64,000 bases of DNA from Rubricoccus sp038746605 (GTDB taxonomy: Bacteria > Bacteroidota > Rhodothermia > Rhodothermales > Rubricoccaceae): positions 74,304 to 138,303 of the forward strand of contig JBCDKM010000012.1 of NCBI GenBank assembly GCA_038746605.1. The letters are read 5' to 3'. Both the position numbers and the translations under genes were made by a program. The number at the start of each line of letters is the position of its first letter. Position 1 is the first letter of the stretch. The notes under the pieces were generated by a model that had not been told where the DNA came from, made no database searches, and saw only the letters and a list, made by a program, of their open reading frames with translations. Positions 23,393 through 32,730 of this stretch are shown piece after piece.

Positions 23393-26200
23393 TCAGGCGA
23401 GCTGCCGCGCGGCGAGTTCGGCGAAAAGGCCGGGCTCGGCGATCAACTCGTCGTAGGAGCCGGACTGCACCACGCGCCCGCGGTCGAGCACGTAGATCCG
23501 GTCGGCATTCTGGATGGTGGAGAGCCGGTGGGCCACCACGATGCGGGTCGCTTCGAGGGCATCGAGACTGGCGGAGACGGTCGCCTGGGTGTGATTGTCC
23601 AGCGCACTCGTGGCCTCGTCGAAGAAGAGCATTCGCGGACGGCCCACGATGGCGCGCGCGATAAGCAAGCGCTGGCGCTGCCCGCCGGAGAGTGTCGTGC
23701 CGCCTTCACTCACGACGGTGTGCATCCCCATGGGCATCTGGCGGATGTCCTTGTCGAAGCCCGCCATCCGAGCGGCCTCCCAGGCATCATCATGAGAGGC
23801 GTTGGAGGAGCCGACGATGTTGGTGAAGAGGTCACCCTGCATCAGGCCTCCGCTCTGGAGCACGACCCCCAACTGGCGACGCACGGACTGTACATCGATC
23901 TCCGCGAGGTCGTGGTCATCGTAGGTGACGGTGCCCGCCTCGGGCTCCTCGAAGCCGAGCAGCAACCGAAGTACGGTGCTCTTGCCACTGCCCGAGGGGC
24001 CCACGAGGGCGACGAACTCGCCGGGCTCGGCATGGATCGTAACGTCGTTCAGGATGGCGGCCCCCTCGGGGTCGTAGCGGAAGGTGACGTGCTCCACGCC
24101 GATGCGCCCTGCCAGCGTACCGGGGTCCGCCTTGGTGTCGTCCACTTCGGGGAGGGAGGTCAGGATGGGCTCTGCCTGCTCGTAGAGCGGAATGGCCGAT
24201 AGCACGGATGTGAACGCGCCCGAGAGTGAAAGCACCGCTGAGGTGAAAGCGCCGAAGGCCGCGTGGAACGCGATGAACGTGCCGATGGGCACGATCGGCC
24301 CGTTGTCTCCCGACGCCACGACGGCGAAGAGCACGAGGGAGGAAACGACCGGAAACGCCGCATTGAACGTGAGCAGAACGTTGCTGGACTGGCGCGCCTT
24401 GACCTGGAGGCGCCGCTGCTCGCCGAAATCGGTGGCCCAGTGCTCGAAAGCCTTCGCCTCGGCACCCGCCACACGGAGCTTCGTCAGGCCCGTGAGGAAC
24501 TGGAGCACGCGGCCCTGAAGGCGAGACTGCACCTCAGAGACCGTCCGCTGGTGGCGAAGCTGAACCCACGCGGAGAGAAGCGTGACGCCGAGCGCGATGG
24601 CCGTCAGCCCGACCCCGAAGAGGGTCAGCTTCGGACTGAACCAGAGCATCTGCCCGATGTAGAGGAGCGAGAACAGCGCACCGAGGACAGACGTGATCGT
24701 CGCGCCGCTGAGGAGTTGGCGAATCGCACTGATGGCGCCCGCACGAGCGGCGAGTTCGCCTGCCGTGAACTGGCGGAAGAACCCCGTGGGGAGCTTGAGG
24801 AGGCGGTCCCAGACCGCCGCCTGCACGGTGACGTCCATCCGGCTCTCTAACCGAAGCAGCGCGAAGCCGCGCGTGGCGTGGAACGCCGCCGTGCCGAGGG
24901 CTGCCGCGAAAAGCGCACCTACGAGCGAGGCGAGGTAGCCACGGTCCGCCTCGGGGATGGCCGTCTCGAACAACTCGCCCGTTACCATCGGGGTTAGAAG
25001 CCCGAGAAGGCCCGTCAGGAGTCCGACGGCGAGGACCGCCACCAGATCACGCCCGCCCCCACGGAGGCCGAACCGCGCGACGTCCAGCGCGGTCAGCGCT
25101 CGGTCCGGGAAGGAGCGATAGAACGTATAGGCGATGGGGTGTAGTCGTTTGGCGAGGTCGTCTGGGATGGGCTCTTTCTGACCCGCCACGCAGTAGCGCC
25201 CTCGCCGCACCACAAGTGCCACGGGCTCTGCCTTGCCTCCCTTCTCTTGTGGCGTCGCCATCGCGAGGAGCGGCCCGGCGTCGGCGCGCTGCCACTCTCC
25301 GGAGAGCACCACCTTTCGAGTTCGGATGCGAGAAGCTCGCGCGATGGCTCCGATCCGGTCGCGGCCGACGGACTCCTCCGGCGCGCGGATCTCCATCCCG
25401 ATCTCGCGCCCGACGTGCTGCGCGGCCGTGAGGAGCGCATCTCCACTCTTCGGCTCCGGGGCGTCCCCCTCCGCGAGGAGGACCGAGGCGAGGTGAGTCG
25501 TGCCGGTTTCGAGAGCGGCTCGGGCGGCCTCGGCGCGTCGCGCGGCGCGATCTGCCTCGGCTTTGTCGGCGCGAGCCTCACCAGCCGTGAGTGTGGCGAG
25601 CACGGTGTCCAGGAACGCAGCGCAGTCTTTCCCGAACCTGGGGTCCGCGAGGCGCTCGCAGGTCGATTCTGTGCGCACACGCGCGATCTCCGCGACCCCT
25701 ACCCAGGCCCTCCGCCCGACGGGAACGAACCGTCCATTGGTGGGAGCTTCGCGACGGCCGTTCAAGAACCCGGCGCCCTCCTCGAACCGGACCCAGGCCA
25801 ACTCGTCGCGGCTGCGGAGCGCCGCGCCGGGCTCGATATCTGAGACGCCCATCGCGGGACGGATCGACTCTGGCGGCGCCCACTCACCGAACGCGCCACG
25901 CGCCAGCGCCTCCGTCCACCGATCCACGAGGCGGGCGTGTTCCTCGGGGGAGAGCAGCGCCAGGTCGAGCGGTATCACCTCAGCGTCAGAGGACGGCACG
26001 GCGAGGAGCGTCACCCCGGACTCGGCGGGAGCCGCGAAGAGCGCGTGCCCCTCCCGGCGGCGGAACAAGTGACGGCGGCGGCCGACCATCTCGCCCGCTT
26101 CCAAGCGGACGGCGAACACATCGACGTGGCCTCGCGTCACGCGCCACGCGTCGGCGCGGTCGGTGAGGCGGAAGGGAGCGGAGAGCGTGAGAGCATGCAT
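23393..26200 (-). CDS. NHLM-type ABC transporter, permease/ATPase without peptidase domain
   Basis: 935 residues. The N-terminal part (about 1-330) is a cupin/cNMP-like and helical region without any C39 motif. An ABC membrane domain (about 370-650, six helices) and a nucleotide-binding domain follow, with Walker A GPSGSGKST, signature LSGGQRQR, Walker B MLFFDEATSALD and the H-loop VVAHRLST. This is the organisation of the second ABC protein of nitrile-hydratase-leader microcin (NHLM) systems, which pairs with the C39-bearing ABC protein encoded 18 bp upstream. The two probably form a heterodimeric exporter. Confidence 0.92.
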   Translation of the reverse strand: MHALTLSAPFRLTDRADAWRVTRGHVDVFAVRLEAGEMVGRRRHLFRRREGHALFAAPAESGVTLLAVPSSDAEVIPLDLALLSPEEHARLVDRWTEALARGAFGEWAPPESIRPAMGVSDIEPGAALRSRDELAWVRFEEGAGFLNGRREAPTNGRFVPVGRRAWVGVAEIARVRTESTCERLADPRFGKDCAAFLDTVLATLTAGEARADKAEADRAARRAEAARAALETGTTHLASVLLAEGDAPEPKSGDALLTAAQHVGREIGMEIRAPEESVGRDRIGAIARASRIRTRKVVLSGEWQRADAGPLLAMATPQEKGGKAEPVALVVRRGRYCVAGQKEPIPDDLAKRLHPIAYTFYRSFPDRALTALDVARFGLRGGGRDLVAVLAVGLLTGLLGLLTPMVTGELFETAIPEADRGYLASLVGALFAAALGTAAFHATRGFALLRLESRMDVTVQAAVWDRLLKLPTGFFRQFTAGELAARAGAISAIRQLLSGATITSVLGALFSLLYIGQMLWFSPKLTLFGVGLTAIALGVTLLSAWVQLRHQRTVSEVQSRLQGRVLQFLTGLTKLRVAGAEAKAFEHWATDFGEQRRLQVKARQSSNVLLTFNAAFPVVSSLVLFAVVASGDNGPIVPIGTFIAFHAAFGAFTSAVLSLSGAFTSVLSAIPLYEQAEPILTSLPEVDDTKADPGTLAGRIGVEHVTFRYDPEGAAILNDVTIHAEPGEFVALVGPSGSGKSTVLRLLLGFEEPEAGTVTYDDHDLAEIDVQSVRRQLGVVLQSGGLMQGDLFTNIVGSSNASHDDAWEAARMAGFDKDIRQMPMGMHTVVSEGGTTLSGGQRQRLLIARAIVGRPRMLFFDEATSALDNHTQATVSASLDALEATRIVVAHRLSTIQNADRIYVLDRGRVVQSGSYDELIAEPGLFAELAARQLA

Positions 26201-26218
26201 CGCGCGGGGAGGCTGGGC

Positions 26219-28585
26219 CTAGTAGGTCGAGATGAGGTCGGCGTACGGACCGGGGACAGCGGCCATCTCCTCGTGAGTGCCGCGCTGGACGACGGAGCCA
26301 CGGTCGAGCACGAGGATCTCGTCGCAGTCGCGGATGGTGGAGAGACGATGCGCGACGATCAGGCAGGTGCAGCCCCGGCGCCGGATGGCATCGTCGATGA
26401 GTTGCTCGCTGGCGGCATCGAGGGCGCTGGTCGCCTCATCGAGGACGAGGAGGGAGGGATCGCCGACGAGCGCGCGCGCGATCTCGATGCGCTGGCGCTG
26501 CCCGCCGGAGAAGTTTCGGCCGCCCTCCTCCACACGGCCGTGGTAGCCGCCAGGCCGCTCCGCGATGGCGTCGTGGATGCAGGCGTCACGGGCGGCGCGC
26601 ACGATGGCGGCATCGTCCGCCTCGGCATCCCAGAGGGTCAGGTTGTCGCGGACGGAGCCCTCGAAGAGGAAGATGTCCTGGTCCACGAACGCGAAGGAGT
26701 TGACGAGCGAGGGCGTCGGGACGAGGTCACGCGGGACCCCGTCGAGGAGGATCTCGCCGCTCCAGGGCTGGAAGAGGCCGCAGACGAGCTTCGCGACGGT
26801 GCTCTTGCCGGAGCCCGAGCCGCCCACGAGGGCGACACGCTGGCCGGGCTTGAGGTCGAGGTGGAAGCCCTCAATGAGCGGCTTCTCCAGCGGGCTGTAG
26901 CCGAAGGTGAGATCGCGGATGGTGAGCGCGCCGTCCAGCTTCGGCCGGATGCGGACGCCAGGCACGGAGAGTTCCGGGAGGCCCGCCGCCTCGCCATCTC
27001 CTGACCCGTCGCCTGAGGCGCCATCGCCCGAGGTGGCGCCCGTCTTGGCGAGTACGGCGCGCGTGCCCATCGGATCGGAGGGCCGCTCAGGCTGTGCGCG
27101 AAGCACGTCGTCGAGCCGGTTCAAGTCGCCCTCGATCTCCTGCAGCGTGCCTCCCAGTCCAACGAGTTGGTTGACCGGCGCGATGAAGCTGGCCGTCAGC
27201 GCCTGGAAGGCGACGAGCATGCCCATCGTCATCTCCCCGTCCATGACGCGAAGCGCACCGAGGCCGAGGATGACGGCGGTGTTGAGCGCCATCAGCAACG
27301 GTGGCACGATGGCGAGCACCTGGCTGTAGCCGCCCAACTCCTGCTGCGCATTGGAGGCCTTCGCGTGGTATCCCGCCCAGCGTGCGAAGAAGTCGCTCTC
27401 AGAGCCGGAGGCCTTGAGCGTCTCGATGGTCTGGAGGCCACCCATCGCCGCGCCGAGCACCTTGCCACGCTCGGAGAGCATCCGCTGGTTGGCCTCTTTG
27501 CGGCGACGCGAGACCACCCGGAGCGCGAGAAGGTTCAGCGCCGCCACGGCCACGCCCGCAATCGTCAGCACGAGGTCGTACTGGATCATCAGCGCGGCAT
27601 AGAAGGTGGCCGTCACCACGCTGAGGACGGTCGTGGCGAGCTCGCCGGAGAGCAGCCGCGCCACCTTGTCGTTGATGGCTACGCGCGATCCGATCTCGCC
27701 ACCGAAGCGCTGCGTGAAGAACGAGAAGGGCAGCCGGAGGACGTGCCAGAAGAACGTACCCGAGGTGCCCGCGGCGAGCTTCGTCTCCAGCTTGAGTAGA
27801 GCAGAACGCTGGAGCCACGTCAGGCTGGCGGTGACGATGGCTGTGATGCCCATGAACAGCAGCAGCGGCCGGAGCCAGTCCGCGTTGCCGCCCACCAGCA
27901 CGGAGTCCACGAACACCTTTGAGAAGATGGCGGCGACGAGGCCCGGGATCACGAGCAGGAGGCCCGCGACTACCACGTAGAGCAGCGCCATTTCGCTTCC
28001 CGCGAGGCGCGGGCGGAGGGCAGAGATCAATCCCCGCTTCGATCCCCCCGCTTCGAACTCCGGCCCCTTCTCGAAGGTGAGAACGACGCCGGTAAAGGAC
28101 TGGTCAAACTCCTCCTCCGTGACGACACGGGGCCCCATGGCTGGGTCGTTCAGGAACACCTTTCCCTTGCGAAACCCCTCCAGCACAAGAAAATGGTTGA
28201 AGTTCCAGTGCAAGATCATCGGACCCTGCATGGTCTTCAGTGAGCTAGGCTCGCGCTTGAACCCCTTCGCGATCAGACCATACCGGCGCGCGGCCTTGAG
28301 CACGTTGCTCGCCTTGGAGCCATCGCGCGAGACGCCGCATTCTTGCCGGACCTCCTCCAACGGCACGATCTTGCCGTGGTGGGCCAGCACCTTCGCCAGG
28401 GCGGCGGCACCGCACTCGACGGCCTCCATCTGAAGAACGGTCGGGACGCGAACACGTGGGGCGGGACGCGGCCCCTCCGACGCTCCCAGAGGACCCGGGA
28501 GACGCTGGCGGAAGCGGTGGACAGCCTCGCGGAAAGAACGGGCGTCGGGACGAGAAGGGGTACGGACGGCGGCGGAGGCGCGCAT
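26219..28585 (-). CDS. Peptidase-containing ABC exporter (C39 domain), NHLM type
   Basis: 788 residues. The N-terminal C39 cysteine peptidase (about 48-180) has Cys in AVECGAAAL, His in HWNFNHFLVLEG and Asp in FLNDPAMG. It cleaves precursors after the double Gly while exporting them. Then come a six-helix ABC membrane domain (about 200-490) and a nucleotide-binding domain with GGSGSGKST, FSGGQRQR, LLVLDEATSALD. A Gly/Ser/Asp-rich linker precedes the ATPase. It is the only evident leader protease in the locus. Operon order TolC, HlyD, this gene, partner ABC. Confidence 0.94.
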   Translation of the reverse strand: MRASAAVRTPSRPDARSFREAVHRFRQRLPGPLGASEGPRPAPRVRVPTVLQMEAVECGAAALAKVLAHHGKIVPLEEVRQECGVSRDGSKASNVLKAARRYGLIAKGFKREPSSLKTMQGPMILHWNFNHFLVLEGFRKGKVFLNDPAMGPRVVTEEEFDQSFTGVVLTFEKGPEFEAGGSKRGLISALRPRLAGSEMALLYVVVAGLLLVIPGLVAAIFSKVFVDSVLVGGNADWLRPLLLFMGITAIVTASLTWLQRSALLKLETKLAAGTSGTFFWHVLRLPFSFFTQRFGGEIGSRVAINDKVARLLSGELATTVLSVVTATFYAALMIQYDLVLTIAGVAVAALNLLALRVVSRRRKEANQRMLSERGKVLGAAMGGLQTIETLKASGSESDFFARWAGYHAKASNAQQELGGYSQVLAIVPPLLMALNTAVILGLGALRVMDGEMTMGMLVAFQALTASFIAPVNQLVGLGGTLQEIEGDLNRLDDVLRAQPERPSDPMGTRAVLAKTGATSGDGASGDGSGDGEAAGLPELSVPGVRIRPKLDGALTIRDLTFGYSPLEKPLIEGFHLDLKPGQRVALVGGSGSGKSTVAKLVCGLFQPWSGEILLDGVPRDLVPTPSLVNSFAFVDQDIFLFEGSVRDNLTLWDAEADDAAIVRAARDACIHDAIAERPGGYHGRVEEGGRNFSGGQRQRIEIARALVGDPSLLVLDEATSALDAASEQLIDDAIRRRGCTCLIVAHRLSTIRDCDEILVLDRGSVVQRGTHEEMAAVPGPYADLISTY

Positions 28586-28614
28586 GACGATCTAGGCAGG
28601 AGAGAAGCCGGGGG

Positions 28615-29880
28615 TTAGCTGCCGATACCAGTCCAACGGCGCAGCGCGGGGATCACGAGCGCGAGGGGACGCTGCTCCTCCACTGAGATCGTGGCCGTGG
28701 CGACGGTGCCACTCTGAAGACGAGCATTCGGGCCGGTCGAGGAGGACCAGCGGTAGCCACTCGGCGTGTCTGGGTCTAAGTCAAGGCTGGCGTAGACCTC
28801 GTAGGGGGCGGCACCGCCAGAGAGTGACTGGACGAGCGCACCATTGGCGAGCGTCCGCATCATGCCCTCCTGCGTGGCGGGGAAGTCCGAGACGGAGGTG
28901 ACGGTTGCGACGACAGTGCCGAACTCCTCGCGCTTGAACGTGGTGGGCGCCACCTGCACGCGCATACCGGGGCGGATGCGCTTGCCGTCCTGGGCGGAGA
29001 TGTAGAGGACGGCCTCCAAGTCTTGCACGTCGCGGCCCTCGCGGTCCAGGCGGGCGAGTGCAGCCCCAGGGCCGATGAGGTCGCCCTCGTTGACGACGAC
29101 CTCCAGCACGCGACCGGTGTACGGCGCCGTGACCTCGATGGAGCGTTCGTACTGGCCTTCGAGGCGGGCCACCTCGCGCTCTGCCTGGAGCACCTGGAGG
29201 CGGAGTTGCGTCGCGGCCTGTGCGCGGCGGGTGTCATCAGCGAGGACCTGAGACTGGACGCCCTCGCGCTCCGTCTCCAACCGCTCGATCTGCTCGAGCG
29301 TGACCTGGAGTTCGCGCTGCGTGTTCTGCACAGCGCCCTCGGTCACGAGGCCATCGGCCAGGAGACGCTCCTGGGACTCGATCCGACCCCGGAGCCAGTC
29401 GGCTCGTTCGCGTGCGCTCTTGAGTTCCGTGGCGGCGGCGGCGCGCTGCTGGGAGTAGAGGCCTCGCGAGGCATAGGCTTCCCGTTGCCCCAGAGCGAGC
29501 GCCTCGGACTCCTGGCGCCGGAGATCATCCACGCGCGCCTTTGCCTGCGCCACAGCGTCGGCGAGTTCGGCCTGCTCGATCCGCGCGACGACTTGCCCCT
29601 CGCGGACCCGGTCGCCCGGACGCACGGAGACATCCGTGACGCGCCCACTGACCACACTGGAGACATCGAAGACCCCGCCGGTGCGGATCAGCACGCCGGT
29701 GCCGTGGACACGCGTCTGGACTTCGCCCGTCGCGCCCCACACGAGGGCGAGCGCGATGAGGGCACCGAAGGCCGAAAGGCCGACCCAGTTCCGCCCAGAG
29801 GTGAGGCGGAGCATCTGGTCGAGTTGCTCCGGGGACGAGAGCCGGTCGATGGAGACCTTGCGGAAGATGTTGGAGTTCAT
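28615..29880 (-). CDS. HlyD-family membrane-fusion protein of RiPP exporter
   Basis: 421 residues: a short cytosolic N-terminus, one membrane helix (about 33-52, VGLSAFGALIALALVWGATG), a biotinyl-lipoyl half motif (VVSGRVTDVSVRPGDRVREGQVVARIE), a long coiled-coil hairpin (about 110-260), and a second lipoyl half and beta-barrel (TAPYTGRVLEVVVNEGDLIGPG). It bridges the inner-membrane ABC proteins to the TolC-type channel encoded upstream. The NHLM-associated HlyD subfamily is the best fit by context. Confidence 0.92.
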   Translation of the reverse strand: MNSNIFRKVSIDRLSSPEQLDQMLRLTSGRNWVGLSAFGALIALALVWGATGEVQTRVHGTGVLIRTGGVFDVSSVVSGRVTDVSVRPGDRVREGQVVARIEQAELADAVAQAKARVDDLRRQESEALALGQREAYASRGLYSQQRAAAATELKSARERADWLRGRIESQERLLADGLVTEGAVQNTQRELQVTLEQIERLETEREGVQSQVLADDTRRAQAATQLRLQVLQAEREVARLEGQYERSIEVTAPYTGRVLEVVVNEGDLIGPGAALARLDREGRDVQDLEAVLYISAQDGKRIRPGMRVQVAPTTFKREEFGTVVATVTSVSDFPATQEGMMRTLANGALVQSLSGGAAPYEVYASLDLDPDTPSGYRWSSSTGPNARLQSGTVATATISVEEQRPLALVIPALRRWTGIGS

Positions 29881-29927
29881 GGCGGCGAACCTTCAGAAAC
29901 AGAGAGGAATGGAGGTCTGCGGGAGGT

Positions 29928-31427
29928 CTAGAGCGAGGGGATCGTTCGGATGCGAGCGGCAGCGGCCTCTGGCGTCCCGATGAGGGTGCCCGTGGCGGCG
30001 TGGAGGCTCGCGAGGGCCTGGGCGTAGCGGACCTCGGCTTGCACGGCCTGGGTCTGAGCGTTCGCGAGCCGCTCCTCCACGATCTGGACATCGAAGAGCG
30101 TCCCCATGCTGAGCCGGAGACGACGACGTTCATTCTCGACCGCCTCCTCGTAAAGAGCAACGGCTTCGCGCGTCTGTGCGACCTCGGCGGCGGCGCTGCG
30201 GAGGGCCGCCAGCGCGCTCGACACGTCGGCCCGGACGCGGCGGGCGAGATCATCCCGGGCGATGCGGGCGCGCTCGCGCTGAGCCAGCGACTGCTGGAAG
30301 GCAGCGTCTGCGGCGGCGGTGCTGAGTCGGTTGAGACGAAGGGTGACGCCGAACTGGGTGCCACGGGCGGAGTTGAGGCCAACCGGCAGGTAGTGCTGCG
30401 GCCCAGCCACGTCTTCGCTCAACCCGCGGTACCCGCCCTCCACGACGATGTCCACCGACGGACGCCGGTCCCAGCGCCGGGCACCGAGTTCGCGCTCGAC
30501 GGCCGCGAGGCGGGCGTCCGCAGCCCGGAGGTCCACGCGGGCGTCCAGGGCCAGAGACATCAGCGCAGCCTCGTCCGCCTCGATGGAGGCGGGGATGGTG
30601 GGGAGCGCATCGGCGGGGGTGCCCAGACTAGTGGCGAGTTCGGCGGAGCCGCCCATCGCGAGGCCGAGGCGCTGGCGCGCGTCGAAGAGCGATTGCTCAG
30701 CCCCGAGGCGGGCCGCTCGGCGCCGCGCGAGGTCGGCACGGAGCGGGACGAGGTCGGCCGCAGGTCGCTCGTCGGCCTCCACGAGGGCCTCCGTCTCTTC
30801 GAGAAGACGCGCCGCACGTCCCTCAGCCGAGACCAGAGCATCACGTACGAGCCCCGCGCCCACATAGTCCCAGTAAGCGACCGCGACCTGTAGCGCGGCG
30901 ACTTCGGCCGTCCGCGTTCGGTCGAGGTCGGCAGCCGCGATGCGCCGATAAGCGGCTTTCTCCTGGGCGACTGTGACATCGCGGGATCGTGCGCCGAGGA
31001 CTGGATACGTCAGGGAGAGAAGCGCCTGCGTTTCCACTGCGGCCAGCGTCCCCTCCGCATCAGTACGAGTCACCCGGACCAAGGGCGCAAGTTGGAGACC
31101 GGAGCGAAACCGCCGCGAGGCACCAGCTTCGTACTGCGCGTAGCCACTCCCTGACGTCCGCGATCCAACGCTGGCCTGCTGGAGTGCCGTCAGGGGGGTC
31201 TGACTCTGCCCCCCCCCGAGTTGAGCGTAGACCTGCGTCTCGAAGGCGCTCTCTGCCGCCCGAAGGTTCGCGCGCTCCAGTGCTACCGCCTCAGAGGCGA
31301 GAGCGACTTCAGGGCTCGCGGTCGTCGCGGCAGCAAGAGCATCCACGAGACCAACGGAAGCAGGGGACGGCTGCGCCGCCACGGAGACCGTAGACAGAAG
31401 AAGGAGAAGGAGCAGACAGACAGGCAT
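29928..31427 (-). CDS. TolC-family outer-membrane efflux protein
   Basis: 499 residues with a signal peptide (about 1-18) and two internally repeated long helical halves typical of TolC (EVALASEAVALERANLRAAES ... and VALYEEAVENERRRLRLSMGTLFDVQIVEERLANAQTQ). First gene of the exporter series; a sigma-54-like site lies about 33 bp upstream and a strong hairpin terminator precedes that, so the minus-strand RiPP operon most likely begins here. Confidence 0.92.
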   Translation of the reverse strand: MPVCLLLLLLLSTVSVAAQPSPASVGLVDALAAATTASPEVALASEAVALERANLRAAESAFETQVYAQLGGGQSQTPLTALQQASVGSRTSGSGYAQYEAGASRRFRSGLQLAPLVRVTRTDAEGTLAAVETQALLSLTYPVLGARSRDVTVAQEKAAYRRIAAADLDRTRTAEVAALQVAVAYWDYVGAGLVRDALVSAEGRAARLLEETEALVEADERPAADLVPLRADLARRRAARLGAEQSLFDARQRLGLAMGGSAELATSLGTPADALPTIPASIEADEAALMSLALDARVDLRAADARLAAVERELGARRWDRRPSVDIVVEGGYRGLSEDVAGPQHYLPVGLNSARGTQFGVTLRLNRLSTAAADAAFQQSLAQRERARIARDDLARRVRADVSSALAALRSAAAEVAQTREAVALYEEAVENERRRLRLSMGTLFDVQIVEERLANAQTQAVQAEVRYAQALASLHAATGTLIGTPEAAAARIRTIPSL

Positions 31428-31459
31428 CGCAGATCACAGAAGTCGTGCATCTGCGCCTG

Positions 31460-31475
31460 ACCAATCGTCGTGCCT
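31460..31475 (-). promoter_or_regulatory. Candidate sigma-54-like promoter of the exporter/RiPP operon
   Basis: On the minus strand AGGCACG-ACGA-TTGGT, 33 bp before the tolC start. It matches TGGCACG-N4-TTGCW except at the first base and the -12 C. Confidence 0.45.
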
Positions 31476-31571
31476 TCGTTCAGAATCCTGCGGAACGCCC
31501 TCTAGGGCGCTTCCGGTAGAGAGAGAGCACCATTCGCTGGAGCCTGCGCTCTACTCCGTCTAGTAACGAGT

Positions 31572-31603
31572 GAGCCCCGTCCGTGCGCACACGGACGGGG
31601 CTC
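31572..31603 (-). terminator. Strong hairpin terminator after the lipoprotein gene
   Basis: A perfect 14-bp stem, GAGCCCCGTCCGTG with loop CGCA, complementary arm ending GGGGCTC. No long T-run. It separates the lipoprotein gene from the RiPP exporter operon on the same strand. Confidence 0.65.
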
Positions 31604-31812
31604 GTGAGACAGGCCGACCCGTTGGCCTCTCACGGCTGCAGACCATAGCTTGAGGGGGTGGAACCTCTCGCGGGGTTCGGCTGCAGCCCCCGCAGAATCG
31701 GGCTGGAGGAGCATCGGTCTCTTGATACGGCGGGACCAATCGGTTGGTCGCCATAGGCTATTTGGTCTAGACAGAACGACTAGTACCTGGCATTCTGAGC
31801 CTCTAGGGCGGA

Positions 31813-32616
31813 TCAGCCTCCTTCCACCCGAACCGTCCGGATTTCGAACGAGTCCAAGCTTGCGCCCGTTACCGCAACGCCTCGGATGCTCCGCGGGAGG
31901 CTCTCGTCCTCGATTACGACCTGCACGAGGTCGACACAGACATCCGCCACATCGCTCACGACAGGCGGGAGCGTTACGATGGCAAACGGGCACTCGCCCT
32001 TCGCCACAGCGGACTCCACTTCGGTACGCGTGAGGGGAGCGCTGTCGTCGCTGTAGTCCTGTCCGACGACATAGCGTCCCCCGTCGCGGATGACACGCGT
32101 GGAGCCGTTCTTGCCCTTCCCGGAGCCGCCGTCTGTCTCGGCGCGAAGCTTGAGCCCACCTCCACTACCGACACGCACGTTCGGAATCTCGAAAACGAGT
32201 TGCGTCCCGAGGAGATACTGGAGCGTGACGACCTGCACGCCGAACCGGTCGGCAACATCGAACACGATGTCGTGCGACTGCTCACCACGGCCTCGGCTCT
32301 CTACGGAAGCGACAAACCGGTCGTCGGTATCGCGGACGGACGTGCCGAAGCGCTGGCCGGATGCCAACTCGATGGGCGTGATCTTGAGATCAGCAGAGTC
32401 GTAGTTGCGCCAGAGCCCGATGCCGTCGCCCTCGTTCTCCACGCCAGAGACCACCAAGCGTCCGTTCTCGATGCTCAGCTCCGTCCCGCCCACAGCTTCT
32501 ACTTCGACTCCCTGAAACGTGACGGTCTGCGGACCACCCGTGATGGAATCACAGCCGCCGATCACCACAGCAAGAACAACGACGAGCGAGGCGATTGGGG
32601 AAAGAGGAGCGCGCAT
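31813..32616 (-). CDS. Lipoprotein of unknown function
   Basis: 267 residues. The ATG at 32616 gives a lipoprotein signal (SPIASLVVVLAVVIGGCDS, Cys about 21). The mature part is beta-rich (VTFQGVEVEAVGGTELSIENGRLVVSGVENEGDGIGL) without a recognised domain; the last 60 residues include two Cys (GECPF, VCVDLV). Probably anchored in the outer membrane. Monocistronic, followed by a strong hairpin. Confidence 0.75.
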   Translation of the reverse strand: MRAPLSPIASLVVVLAVVIGGCDSITGGPQTVTFQGVEVEAVGGTELSIENGRLVVSGVENEGDGIGLWRNYDSADLKITPIELASGQRFGTSVRDTDDRFVASVESRGRGEQSHDIVFDVADRFGVQVVTLQYLLGTQLVFEIPNVRVGSGGGLKLRAETDGGSGKGKNGSTRVIRDGGRYVVGQDYSDDSAPLTRTEVESAVAKGECPFAIVTLPPVVSDVADVCVDLVQVVIEDESLPRSIRGVAVTGASLDSFEIRTVRVEGG

Positions 32617-32730
32617 GGGAGGCAAGAGACGGATCTGGCCCTATGGTACAACGCGCACCTTCGTCCGTAGCGCGAGGCGGTCGGCGATTGCGCCTCGCGC
32701 GTACCTTGCGGCGTCCTTGTCTCCCTTCCC

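Larger units (their letters stand above)
31428..31812. other. Intergenic region upstream of tolC
   Basis: 385 bp without a convincing gene. It holds the sigma-54-like site (31460-31475) and the hairpin at 31572-31603. Longer open frames across it are shadows of the lipoprotein gene to the right. Confidence 0.6.

Noticed and set aside
31502..31993. 163-residue minus-strand ORF
   Set aside because: Overlaps the lipoprotein gene in another frame, is Arg/Pro-rich and has no signal or domain.
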